A stretch of DNA of 64,000 bases from Embiotoca jacksoni (GCA_022577435.1 JAKOON010000012.1:11791585-11855584), one strand, 5' to 3'. Shown: positions 13,403-23,870, counted from the first letter of the stretch. The notes: generated by a model not told the origin, from the sequence alone. Program-made: numbers and translations.

Positions 13403-13950
13403 ACAGTGTGGTCCAAACGTCTGATACGACTCATAAAGATGCTTCCATTTTGCATTCATTTCAAAATTGCTACAAATATCTTTCCTTACAAATGATAATA
13501 TCAGCTGAACCATTTAAATAAAAGTTTAATCTCTGAAGAATGCACATGAATTTCAGAATATCCCCCCCCCCCCCCCCTTTTGCTTTACTGACATCAGCAC
13601 TCAAGCTGACATCGACTCCACTTGTCTATGGCTAACCTGATAACCCAAGTTATCCCAGCATGATTTGAAAGTGTCCCAAAGAGCCTCTTGTGATGTCAGC
13701 AATTTGAATCTTATTTCTGTAATATGCAGTGCCACTTCTTCATGGTCAGGATGGAGTCGATTTGGGGCAGTTCTCCAACTTCAACTCTAAACTCCAGTTC
13801 AGAGACTCCTACTTGTCCTTCTTTTACTGTACTTTTTGCTGATTGGAGTCTTGCAGTTTTTACTCAGCAAGTCCTTTGTCTATGAGTAAGTTGCATTTCT
13901 GTTTCTCTGCTTATTGATCATCTGGGGATATGGTCACTTTAGTCTGCCTC
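13403..13950 (-). mobile_element. Tc1-like transposon fragment (3' transposase end plus terminus)
   Basis: On the minus strand, 13565-13720 encodes LTSQEALWDTFKSCWDNLG and then a motif like VESM, resembling the C-terminal tail of fish Tc1-like transposases (..TSQEALWDxxKSCWDNxxPQVLxxLVESMPRR). The element terminus appears at 13403-13430, where TACAGTGTGGTCCAAACG resembles Tc1-type ends beginning after a TA target. A C-run (13562-13577) has replaced the usual region after the transposase stop. Frames are broken upstream, and I cannot see the catalytic DDE/D residues or the other terminus, so this is a truncated copy. Its boundary near 13950 is uncertain. Confidence 0.6.
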
Positions 13951-14007
13951 ACCGGGCTTTGGCTGCAACTGATCCGGTTTCCTCAGTGATTTTAGAGTGC
14001 TATGCTG

Positions 14008-14034
14008 CCCCCCCCCCCCCCCCCCCCCCCCCCC
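14008..14034. repeat. C homopolymer run, about 27 bp
   Basis: A long uninterrupted C run between the Tc1-like fragment and the Polinton remnant. Such runs can stall polymerases, and the length is probably polymorphic or imprecise. Confidence 0.95.
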
Positions 14035-14189
14035 GTACAAACTTTGAGAACCAGCCATGTTTTGACGCTGAAAAAGCCTTTTTTGCTTTGAATAACAGTT
14101 TGACCTTTGACACTTTCACTTGGTTCTGCTTAGTCAGCCGGAAACTTGAGGCTCATTCATGAAATGCAGTACTACCTGTCAACATTTTA

Positions 14190-14578
14190 TGGATGGTGAC
14201 CTTTGACCTAAGCCCCTCCCCACCCCTTGGTAGCTTGGTAACCAATGAGAGCAAAGAGGTGGAGTTTAAAGCAAACCAATGAGGTGCCGGTGGGTCGGGC
14301 TTGTGACTCGTTATCTCCACCCCACATTAGCCCCCTCCCCTTGCAAACTCCACCCCTTTGTAGCCCGGCCCTGACCAATGAGAGCAAAGAGGTGGAGTTT
14401 AGTGAGTGATTTAGTCCGAAAATCTGAATTCAAGATATCAAAAAATAGTAAACATGACAAGAGCAGCTGATATACAGCTGATCAGTCAGACACGTGATAA
14501 CCGATGAAGATTTACCAGGGGATGGACCCAAGAGACGGATGGTTGTACATGGGTAAGATTCAGACGCCTCCACTGGTA
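14190..14578. repeat. Left terminal inverted repeat of the Polinton remnant
   Basis: It begins ggatggtgacctttgacc and ends near the cagacgcctcc word, matching the reverse complement of 16472-16805 over nearly its whole length with scattered changes. The left arm holds two direct copies of a 27-base word starting ccaatgagagcaaag (14242-14268 and 14375-14401) where the right arm has only one related copy, so one arm gained or lost a subrepeat. It also covers the start of a small minus-strand-type frame duplicated in both arms. Confidence 0.85.
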
Positions 14579-14929
14579 GCGGTAAAACTTTTTTGTAAAA
14601 AACATATTGGAACATTGTGAACATGTCATAGATGTAAAACCTGATAACATTGTATGGGTTTATACCTTGTTTCAACCTATGTATGCCCAACTGCAAAATA
14701 AGAATACAAATGTAAAATTTATTGAAGGACTACCTGATTCATTCGAGGATGAAACTCTGTTTCCCCCTGACCTGAATCATTTGATTATTTTGAAATATGT
14801 CATTTTCCAGGCTTCCTAATTACTTGGTGCTGTTTAAAAACCCTCGAGATAGATTGCAGAATACATTATCCCAGCAAATCATTTCTGGGGGAAAAAAAGC
14901 CTTTTTCCTACAAAGTTTTGAGGGTGCTA

Positions 14930-15507
14930 CCAAATAATCAGCAGCTTCTGTAAGACGTCTACGTATCTACGGGTGTTTTTAGCTGTAAAATACCTCCATG
15001 TTCGAGTTTTCAGCGTCCAATTAAATCTTTCAATTATAGACGCTTTCAGATCGCTAGCTGTAGAAAAATGATTGATACCTCACTTCTTCATCAATGCCTG
15101 AAAGGTCTTGTTAAAGAATTCTTTTCCAGCGTCCGTCTGCAATTTTGCTGGCATACAGCTATCTTTTAAAATGGACTCAAACCTGGGTGCCTGTTTTTTT
15201 TCTCTTCAAGGGTCTTGCGTAGGCCTTTTTTGAAAACACGTCAATGACCGTTAGTAAATCATTGAAACCGTCATTGTTTTCAGCCAAGGCCCGCATATCA
15301 CAAAGGTCTGCCTGGAATTGATTCAACGCTTGGACAAATGTATCCTGGCTGGTTTATGAAGAGTATACACGTCCTGTTCTGATAAAAAAAATATTTGCCT
15401 TGTTCCATGTTGACTTGTTTTCCCATTTCATTCTGTACGGCTCTACGAGGGCTATCCACTCCTCCAAAACTACGAGGATGAGAAGGGTTGTAATACACTT
15501 TTTTCAT
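14930..15507 (-). pseudogene. Polinton-type integrase pseudogene (DDE)
   Basis: Minus-strand fragments spread over at least three frames match the integrase of Polinton/Maverick elements. They are VYYNPSHPRSFGGV near the amino end (about 15460-15500), LLTVIDVFSKKAYARPL (about 15205-15262), KLQTDAGKEFFNK (about 15105-15150) and KASIIERFNWTLKTR (about 15005-15050). The three acidic residues expected of the catalytic triad are visible as VIDVF, QTDAG and IIERF; I count 33 positions between the last two, through one in-frame stop. Frameshifts and stops make it non-functional. The fragment ends close to the left terminal repeat. An N-terminal zinc-binding HHCC region was not recognised. Confidence 0.75.
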
Positions 15508-15640
15508 TAAACGTTTCTCTGACGTGGTTCCTGCTGCTCGCTCGGGGGGTTTCTAATAAACCACAGAAAGAGACAAGCATCTTTAAACAGTTTTATTGAT
15601 TGGTTACACACGTTAGTTTTCATCATCTTCTTCTTATAGC

Positions 15641-15774
15641 TCTAAATGACTAGTTTTACATTCATTGATAAACATTAATTATCGTATAAAATAATACAAG
15701 TTCCTCTAAGTAACCAGTTTTACATTCATTTGATAAACATCAGTTTTAAAAGAATACATGAATACAAGTTTTTC
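15641..15774. repeat. Tandem duplication of a unit of about 65 bp
   Basis: Two adjacent units share tctaa-tga/taac-agttttacattca, then tgataaacat, and finally aatacaagtt. The copies (15641-15704 and 15705-15774) differ by substitutions and small indels, so the duplication is not recent. It lies in the AT-rich gap between two broken minus-strand frames of the Polinton remnant. Confidence 0.75.
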
Positions 15775-16350
15775 AAAAACAATGCCCAATCCCTTCCAAA
15801 AGTTCTAAATTTCTTCCATCACGACTTCCTTTGCAACATCTTCTCTCATCCCATAATCTTATTGAGTTTCTCACTGGTGTGTCTGGTGAATTTGATCTGG
15901 CGAAGAAATGCCTCTGAAGCGTCACGGACCCTGTAGTCAGACACGTTGAAGCACATGTTGAATAGCGGGGATAAATCGATCCGTCCAATTTTTTTTCCTC
16001 AGTTAATCATAGTGCCATCGGAGATGATATTCGGGCATCTCGAGAAGGCATTCGTGCTGTATCTGACTCAGATGATTGACTTGACACTGTATATAGCTGT
16101 TCAGAACGTTACTCGACAGTCGAACCACCACGGCTCTCTTGGTGTTAATGAACAGTGCAGACGGGTGCCGGTCCGTTTAGTCAGCCTTTGGTTTGTTTGG
16201 AGCGGCGGGTGGTGACGCAGGACCTGAGGCTGAGGACGGTGACGAAGAGGACGAAGATCAGTTAGGCGGAAAATCCGGAGAAAGTCCTCTGAAGTAGTTT
16301 GTAGTCATCAAATATAACACCGTTCAGTCCATTGGTGTAAGCGTTGCTTT
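15775..16350 (-). pseudogene. Unassigned broken frames of the Polinton remnant
   Basis: On the minus strand this stretch holds several protein-like segments in different frames, for example NTKRAVVVRLSSNVLNSYIQ, LSPLFNMCFNVSDYRVRDA and, nearer the right repeat, a Ser/Ala/Pro-rich run. They are interrupted by stops and frameshifts. By position they are relics of genes from the end of the element opposite the integrase. I do not recognise the family, and capsid or other structural genes are possible but not shown. An AATAAA-like signal on the minus strand near 15590 would fit the end of this transcription unit. Confidence 0.45.
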
Positions 16351-16471
16351 TGCAGTGAGGGGTCCAAAAGGTTTCCCCCCTTCCTCCAACTGGTAAAGAC
16401 ACAGTTCATTCCCGCTGTAGTTGAAGGAGTACCCTAAGGTCTCTCCCGTTTCCATTCCTCTAATAACATCT

Positions 16472-16805
16472 GGAGTGGAGGCGTCTGAATCTTACCCACG
16501 TACAACATCCGTCTCTTGGGTCCAGCCCCTGGTAAATCTTCATAGGTCATCACATGTCTGGCTGATCAGCCGCATATCAGCTGCTCTTTTTGTTTACTAT
16601 TTTTTTACTATTTTAAATTAAGATTTTCTGACTAAATAACTCTAAACTCCACCTCAAAACCTGACCCACCGGCACCTCATTGGTTCGCTTTAAACTCTAC
16701 CTCTTTGCTCTGATTCGTTGGGACGGGGCTACCAAGGGGTGGGTTTTGTAAGGGGTGGGGCTAAACTGGGCGGGGAGGGGCTAAGGTCAAAGGTCACCAT
16801 CCATC
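16472..16805. repeat. Right terminal inverted repeat of the Polinton remnant
   Basis: The inverted counterpart of 14190-14578. Its minus strand opens a small frame beginning MTYEDLPGAGPKRRMLYVGK near 16550, and a slightly damaged copy of the same frame sits in the left arm. The duplicated frame therefore started inside the terminal repeat. The outer end, near 16805, is ggtcaccatccatcaaaaa. Confidence 0.85.
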
Positions 16806-17229
16806 AAAAATCCGCTCTCAGGTGAACAATGGCTCCAAGTTTATTTACTGGAACAGGCCTCAGATCAGTCAATTGAATCCAGAGTGTAATCTCAGCGCTG
16901 CCTCAAAAGAAGGATACAACTCAAGGAAATCTGACTCTTTGTGCTACACAAACGACTACACAAATCTTAAATTTGTTAACTCACATTGACATTTTCCTTC
17001 TTCATTTTACGTCAGAACTTCTTGTGTTAAATGTTTATAAATCCTCAAGAATCCATTGGAAAGCAGTCACTTTTTAGAAAAAAAACTACAAGAAAATGAA
17101 AGCGTAAGCGTATTTCTTAATTTCAATGGGATCAGATTTCCTTTTCCTATTGCGGTCGCTCTGTTTTCCATTGCTGGAATCACATTAATGCACGCAATCG
17201 CCTCGTTTAAATACAGCGATTTGCACCTG

Positions 17230-17352
17230 ATTCGAATGATGCAATAACTCTTAGTAAATCACCTGCAAAACGGGTGCAAAAACTGCAAACTTTTGGAAGG
17301 AACACGCAATTTAGTACCCTTTATTTGCGATCTTAGTAAATCAGGCCCCTAG
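17230..17352. repeat. Possible MITE/hAT-type terminus
   Basis: The words gatcttagtaaatcaggcccct at 17331-17352 and a related ctcttagtaaatc at 17248-17260 resemble ends of small non-autonomous DNA transposons common in fish (GGGGCCTGATTTACTAAG on the other strand). The other end was not found, so the element's extent is unknown. Confidence 0.35.
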
Positions 17353-18239
17353 TCGGATGTTTAGTGGAGACAAAAGAAAGTTTTTTTATTTTCGTTGGTA
17401 ACCTTATTAATATCACTGACATTTAAATATAATTGAATTACAATTACCCTTGCTGGAAACTCTTACAGTTTTAATTTTAATTTTAATAGTTGACCAAACA
17501 TTTTGGGTAATATTCAGCCTGCCTGCCTGTACACCTGCAACAGTGTACATGCGTGTATCTGCTATTGAGCTGACAAACAAACAAACAAAAAAGACTATGA
17601 CATGAACATGTGTGGTCATGTCGCATTGCTCGTCTCATTTATGATTTCAGACCCTTTTACTGTCTCAACAGGGGCTTTTACGAAAGCTCCCAATCACCTG
17701 AATCAATTCCTCCTGTCACGCTTCAAAGCAACCACTTCAAAGCCCTCATTTCTTTTCTCCACTCTTCCCATCTTTTTGTCCAGCAGGAGAGTGGAGACAT
17801 GTACACCGCATAATGATACAGGGGTCTACCAAAGCCAGTGTAATATTGAGTAATCCAACTTTAAGGCATTGCTAACCTCCAAGCAATGTCGTAATGTCGA
17901 TGATTGGCAAATTAGAACTGACAGGTTTTTTGTCAAAACTGAACATCAGAATACAATTAAATCTCACAAGATAACCTCTTTTTTGCATTCACATTTGGTT
18001 TTATTTTAGCTTTCTGTACAGATTTCAGTAAAGTTACTAGGAAATTTAACTATAAAGTAGAGATTTGAAGACGACACTTTTTACTAATTGTTTAGGTAAT
18101 TTTCTTAATCCCAAATTGATCATCCTAAAACACACACAACCACACAATCATGCAACCATATACAAAGTCATTTTTCATCACTTCAGAGGACATTGCATTC
18201 ATTTAAATTCATTTTCTGGATAATTACCCAAACATTAAC

Positions 18240-18425
18240 CAATACCTGATTCCGCACTCGACCTTAAACCCAATGTCCAACCCTCTAACAGCCCCTAGAG
18301 CTTGTAGGGATTGCCCAAAATGTCCTCACAAAGCAGAACTGTCCTCAGTACGATGGTTTCAATCAAACTAAAACTTGTCCTCACAAACATAGAAAGACAC
18401 ACACACAGACACAGCAAACATACAT
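18240..18425 (+). repeat. Dispersed teleost repeat, copy 1
   Basis: C-rich stretch with ..ccctctaacagccc.., aaaatgtcctcacaaagca, tgtcctcagtacgatggtttca and cttgtcctcacaaacatag, ending in a short CA tail. It aligns by eye with 21440-21665. I recognise the type as a widespread fish repeat of unclear class that often ends in CA repeats. Confidence 0.6.
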
Positions 18426-20202
18426 TTGGCAGAGAACTGGAGTGATGATTGTTTGATATGTGTATGGCATTTGTCAGGCAATACAGATGCTGTTTTTCTT
18501 GGACAAAGACCAATGGAACGTCGACATTCATACAACCGTTTCCCTTTTTGTGCATGTGGTCTCTTCTCTTTCTGGCCTGTTGTCAGCTTTCATCTTGAAT
18601 ATGAATAAGAAATAAATACAAAGTAGATTGGGTCAACATGCTGAAATGTTATTTTGGAATTTTTGTCCAATGACGCCAAAAAGAAAAATATTAATGTCAA
18701 TGTTAATAGCTTTTAGGAAAAAGTGTCCTGCTCCACACCCTTGTTTATAACTGCTCTGACATCAAACTGCATCATAAAGTGACACGGAAAAAGGGCTTAG
18801 GTGAAGGGTTTGTTATGCGAACATGCACAGGTCAAAGCTGAATGGAAATGTAGCTCTAATTTAATTTTAAGCAATTCATATATTTTATATTTGGTTAATA
18901 ACAGCAATGACAACACATTACCAATATTCTCATTTTATTGATATGTTCAAATTCTTTCTTTGTTGTTTCCATGAGGCATTGGGGTCAGTTATAAAACAGC
19001 ACTTACACTAGTGCTGTTTCATTGCCTTGCTTGCTCAAAACACTTCAGCAGGTCACTGACTTTCTATTTACCAGACCTTTGATTGAAATTTCTCAGACGA
19101 AAAGTAATTATGCAGTCATAATATGTTCTTCATTATCTGGCTTACTATGTGGGTTTTACAGACCTTAATTCTAACAAATTGTTGTAAATAATAATACTAA
19201 TTAACCATAAAGATTAACATTAAACATAAAAGTAATGGGTACAATTTTTTTTGGAAGAGTAATCTTGACAAACCTGAAATATTTCAGCCCTGCACCATTG
19301 CGACCCCTCTCTCCTCTGCACACAAACCTGAACCAGAGGAAGCAGCTGCGCAGTTTCTATCAGACCAGATAGCAAAGGGAGAGCAAGCAGACATTTCCTG
19401 ATGACGACTTTCTCTGCATCTTTGGCCAACAATAACACCATTAGCACACCTAATACAAAAGCTGATGAGGCGTGAGTGAAAGGTACAAATTACTGGGCAG
19501 GTTATTGAGTTTTTCTGGAGATCTATGTATGGCTGTGGCTGTGGCTGAGTAAACATATGACTTTTGACAAAGGCTCACCCTGCTCGAAACATAATTCACA
19601 CAGGAATCACTGGAGGTATTTAATAGCACATGATACACAACCTCACTATTGTAGCAGCATTATGTTTGTGGAATCACAGGAATGTTGTTTTGGAAGGAAC
19701 CAATTCAGCTCTTTGGCCAATTTAATGCTGGTCTGACCTTATGTTAAAGGACCACCTGGCCAATATTATTCACGGCTGGTGAGTTGAAAGTTACTCTGCT
19801 GTTGTGGTATATGGGAATATATTCACTTCTGGAATGCAGTTGAAGAAGTCAAGTGCCTCAGCTTGGCATTGAGATTGTCGTAATTCTGCCCGAACAAGCT
19901 GCCATTAGCTGCCCTAGGATATATTTCTTAAAAGATGGAAAATGTGACACAATATGAAATAAAATGCTGCAGCAAAGCAACAGCTGTATTTATTTCTCTT
20001 CATGAAGCTTGACCTCCAGGTCCTTCAGTGAAGCTCCCCGGTGGCCAACATTAGATAAGTAACTGTTATGAATGGAAACTAAAACTGAATTTACATTTCA
20101 AGCCAAATTAATTGAATGAATTATAAATTGATAAAGAATGTATTGAACTACTACTTTCATACTGAAGCCAATGTATTTCACATTCTGAATGCGATCTTAT
20201 AT

Positions 20203-20205
<3 letters not shown>

Positions 20206-20259
<54 letters not shown>
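20206..20259. repeat. (GT)27 microsatellite
   Basis: A 54-base GT run lying 951 bases upstream of the exon at 21210, followed 226 bases later by a CA array of opposite sense. Confidence 0.97.
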
Positions 20260-20261
<2 letters not shown>

Positions 20262-20482
20262 GCCCGATCTGATGTGAGCATGTGTAATTGATGGAGGTTT
20301 TTGATGGTGTTTTTAGACGTGGCTGGCTCCAGAAATCATTAGTGCATCTTAATGTCAACGATGATGAGCTTTGGAAACTCTTTCAATCCACTCCAGACAA
20401 TTACAGTGTCATCATTTTTAATCTATCTGGCCCATACGCACATTTAAACACAGTTTATGTCTCTCTGTCTCTTTCTCTCTCT

Positions 20483-20484
<2 letters not shown>

Positions 20485-20564
<80 letters not shown>
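20485..20564. repeat. (CA)40 microsatellite
   Basis: An 80-base CA run, complementary in sense to the GT run at 20206-20259 and 646 bases upstream of the exon. Open frames crossing it are artefacts. Confidence 0.97.
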
Positions 20565-20566
<2 letters not shown>

Positions 20567-21209
20567 GTCCAATTAGCCAAACATCATCTTTGCTATCTGA
20601 ATGACCACATGCATCTTTCTGTCTGTCTCTGCACAGCTAATGATAATGATGGTTGTGTGTATTTAAGTGTACTTTCGCTTGTGCCCACTGCAAGCGCAGA
20701 TGTGTTTGTGTGTGCCTGCATGATATAATGTGTCTTAACACATAGCTTAAGCAGACACTCAACCATTTCCAGACCTACAGCCAAATGACAGTTACTGTAG
20801 GTCATTAAGCTCCAGTACGGAGCGTTGCTCTAATTTTGCATGGCGCCGGTAGATGATCCCCTTTTGCTGTATGTGACCTTCACATTGCTGCAGTGCTTGT
20901 TTATAAGACGGGTATTTTTAATACTGACTGACATGAGCAGGGTTCTACCGAAGCCTGGGAGCATTTAGGCAGTGACAACAAGAGCTTTACAAAGGTGATG
21001 AACTATTGCTCAGGGTTTTACTGGGAAATTTGTTTTTGAAGAGCACACAGTAGCCTATAGAAAACCATAAAGTGATTATTGGTAGCAACACAATTATGCC
21101 AAATCAATTCAACGTGGAATAAAAACAAAAAAAAAGCATCATGCAAAATGAGTTAAAAGCATGCTTATTAACCGTTTCATCCTTTTTTTGTGTAATTATC
21201 TCCATGCAG

Positions 21210-21376
21210 AGGGAGTTTGTGAGATTTGGTTGACAAGTGAGGACACGGGTGCTTATGGTAGAGACATCGGAACAGACCTGCCAACGCTGCTGTGGAGACT
21301 GGTGGAGGAGATTCCTGAAGGGGCCATGCTGAGGTTGGGTATGACCAACCCTCCATATATCCTGGAACACCTAGAG
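21210..21376 (+). CDS. cdkal1: CDKAL1 internal exon: radical-SAM core, first exon in window
   Basis: This exon encodes about 55 residues of CDKAL1, the threonylcarbamoyladenosine tRNA methylthiotransferase. That enzyme adds a methylthio group to t6A37 of tRNA-Lys(UUU) and in vertebrates is anchored to the ER by its C-terminal tail. The translation includes EIWLTSEDTGAYGRD and LRLGMTNPPYI, which match vertebrate CDKAL1 as I remember it and correspond to the radical-SAM barrel strands just after the cluster-binding Cys motif of the MiaB/MtaB/CDKAL1 family. The acceptor is ..ccatgCAG before 21210. The donor is GAG|gtaggc at 21377. The exon is 167 bp: it starts with the last two bases of a split codon and ends on a codon boundary, which fits the phase 0 start of the next exon. 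A second AG lies two bases into the exon; using it would break the frame, so I prefer 21210. Upstream exons are outside the window. Confidence 0.95.
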
Positions 21377-21439
21377 GTAGGCAAAGTACACAGTCACACA
21401 TATGTACGCGCAAACACAATCATGTGTATTTATCATAGT

Positions 21440-21665
21440 GTGGACCCTTAGTGATAAAATGCCCTTTATCATTGCAACCAAGTGTCAAACCCCATCCTGA
21501 CCAAAACCTAATTTAAAAATAAAACAGCCTTAACCCTCAGATTGCCCTTTAAAATTGTGAGGTCAAGCCTGAATGCCCTAACAATGCAAAAATGTCCTAA
21601 CAACAATGGTTTTGAACTAAAATGACTTGTTAAAAAAATAAAAAGACACACACACACACATGAAT
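21440..21665 (+). repeat. Dispersed teleost repeat, copy 2
   Basis: Shares with 18240-18425 the order of words: ..aaccctcagattgcccttt.., ..aatgcaaaaatgtcctaac.., ..aatggttttgaactaaaat.. and a CA tail (21648-21660). It begins only about 64 bases after the donor of the first CDKAL1 exon. Diverged, in the same orientation as the other copy. Confidence 0.6.
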
Positions 21666-22949
21666 ACGCACAAACACAAAAACACTCTTACATTTATTTC
21701 CAGTAGTCTTAACTTAACTTTAATTATTGTTTTTTTGTCCCTAAAAGGCAGATCAGTCTCCACTATTTAGCTGTACAAATATATTCATGTCCCCACAACT
21801 TGAATAATACAAGTATGCGCACACACATGCACACGCACACACACGCACACACCACCCATTTCACGCAGAAGAACCATTTAAGATAATAATACATCAGTGA
21901 TAAATAAAATTAAAATACTTAAGCACTCCAGACCTTTTCCTTTTCACTGTGTTGTTTTCCTCCCGATAGTCTCTTTTGCTATCCCTTTATGTGAACAAAC
22001 AATATTGCTTTGCCTAGATTTAATAAACTAACTGCCTTTCTGTTTTGCTTACCAAGCAGTTCAGCTCCAGCCCTCGTTCTCCACTCATTTAGTTCATTCT
22101 TTTCTTTCCCTAATGAGTCAATTAAGGGCCATTGTGTCCTCTTTAGCAACCTCATTTTATCAGTCATTATTGTCTTCCCTAATGTAACAATGGACATTGT
22201 TATCCCCTCTCTCTTTGCCTCTTTCTCTCTTTCTGTTTTTTGCATGTCTATGAGACGTGCATTTTTTTATCATCTAAATCAGTTTTTTTTCCTGCCATTT
22301 TTAAATGTATTGTTTCTGGAAGTTTTAGAGTAACAATGTATTATCAGATATTATTGCCATTTTCCACCATTGATTGACAATAGGCATATTAAGCTTCTGC
22401 TTTCAGACGACAAATCAAAAATATAGAGAGGAGAAAGAAGGGACAGCTGAATGGCAGGAAGGTGTGTTGGATGCAGAGAAGATATCTATATGGAAATGCC
22501 ATTCATTGACCAAATCATGTGGATACATAAAATATGAGGTCTAAGAAATATTAAACACATTTCTGTTTTATGGTCAGTCTAGTATGTCACAATTCCATTA
22601 TTTTCAAAATCAGTAAAATTCAGGAGAATGTAGCCTGCGGAGTGCTTCCACCCTGGGAAAGGAAAATTTTAGGATTTTCTAACACCAGTCAGAAATTTAC
22701 AACCCCAATTTCCAAAAAGTTGGGATGCGGTGTAAAATGTAAATAAAGACAGGATGCAATGATTTGCAAATCATGTAAACCCACATTATACCCACAAATA
22801 GACCAAAGACAACATATCATATGTTCAAACTGAGAAATTTGATTGTTTTATGTAAAATATATGTTGCTTTTTTTAATTTTTCATTTAATGCCGGCAACAC
22901 GTCTCAAAGAAGTTGGGACAGGGGCCTGTCTACCACTGTTTTGCATGCC

Positions 22950-23870
22950 TTCTTTTTACAACACTTTTGGGAACTGAGGAGACCATCTTTGGAAGTGGAA
23001 TGTGTTCCCCTTCTTGCCTGATACAGGATTTAAGCTGCTCAACATTTCAGGGTCTCCTTCGTTGTATTTTTCATTTCATGATGCGCCCAGTTTTTTCTTA
23101 AATTGGAGACAGGTGTGGACTGCAGCCAAGCCAGTTTAGAGGCTAGTTTACTAGAGAGGCATGGTGTTGAAATTCGTGCAGAATGTGGTTTGCCATTGTT
23201 TTGCTGAAATAAGCAGGGCCTTCCCTGAAAGAGACATTATCTGGATGGCAGCATATGTTGCTCCAAAACCTGTGTAGATCGTTCAGCATTAATGGTGCCT
23301 TCCCAGATGTGCACGGTACCCATGCCAGGTGCACTAATGCACCCTTGTACCATCACGGATGCTGGGTTTATAACTGAGTACTAATGACAAGCTGGATGGT
23401 CCCTCTCCTCTCTAGCCTGGAGGATGTGACGGCCATGATTTCCAGAAAGAATCACACATTTTAATGTGTTGGACCACAAGACAGTTTTTCACTTCATCTC
23501 AGTCCATTTTAAATAAGTTCGGGCCCAAAGAAAGCAGAGGTTTTTGTTTCTGCAACATGTTTATATATGGTTTCCTTTTATTGGTATAGTTTTAACCAGT
23601 ATCTGTAGATGCAGCGATGAACTGTGTTCACAGACAAGGGTTTTTAGAAGTTCTTCTTAGCCCAGTCAGTGATTTCCACTACGGACGTATGTCTGTTTTT
23701 AATGCAGTGCCGCCTGAGGGCCCGAAGATCACGGCCATCCAATATTGGTCTTCTTCCTTGTCCCTTGGGTACAGAGATTTCTCCAGATTCTCTGAATCTT
23801 TTAATCATTTTATGTACTGTAGATGATGAAATCCCCAAATTCATTCCAATTTTAGAATTGAGGAACCTTA
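22950..23870 (-). pseudogene. Tc1-like transposase pseudogene
   Basis: The helix-turn-helix part is open: GISSSTVHKMIKRFRESGE and PKGQGRRPILDGRDLRALRR on the minus strand at about 23660-23840, which matches the paired DNA-binding domain of Tc1-family transposases. Later parts are frame-shifted. HLAWVPCTSGKAPLMLND and then FSKTMANHIL at 23143-23334 correspond to the region of the second catalytic Asp (usually QQDNAKPH), here read out of register and mutated. A segment resembling the third catalytic region and ending in MKR/RIM lies near 23060-23100. Several disruptions make it inactive. Confidence 0.8.

Larger units (their letters stand above)
14180..16810. mobile_element. Internally deleted Polinton/Maverick element
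   Basis: A unit of about 2.6 kb bounded by opposed terminal repeats of a few hundred bases (left 14190-14578, right 16472-16805). Inside, on the minus strand, lie fragments of a retrovirus-type integrase of the Polinton class (14930-15507) and further broken frames (15640-16350). Autonomous Polintons are usually 15-20 kb and carry a protein-primed DNA polymerase, packaging ATPase, protease and capsid genes. I see none of these, so most of the interior is missing. Long terminal inverted repeats, a subterminal integrase gene and the lack of Tc1 features support the class. The exact termini and the 6-bp target duplication are not resolved. It lies in a CDKAL1 intron beside a Tc1-like fragment. 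Confidence 0.7.
1..21209 (+). other. cdkal1: CDKAL1 intron (3' part) upstream of the first exon in the window
   Basis: I see no host exon here. 1-6189 is AT-rich unique-looking sequence with a short perfect palindrome (1688-1713), a GT array (3539-3610) and a T-run (5964-5984). 6190-6725 is a Ty3/gypsy relic. 6726-13402 is unique-looking sequence broken by a G-run (7884-7898), CA/GT arrays (8846-8875, 8986-9035, 9321-9383, 11279-11339) and a Z-prone stretch (9179-9230). 13403-16810 is mobile-element debris. 16811-21209 is mostly unique-looking, with a possible MITE end near 17350, a dispersed repeat at 18240-18425 and opposed GT and CA arrays at 20206-20564. Open frames in this stretch lack family similarity that I recognise outside the mobile elements. 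The intron ends with a pyrimidine-containing tract and CAG before 21210. Confidence 0.8.

Noticed and set aside
20288..20728. A 146-codon open frame on the + strand
   Set aside because: The frame is kept open by the CA array, which encodes alternating Thr-His. The flanking parts show no family similarity.
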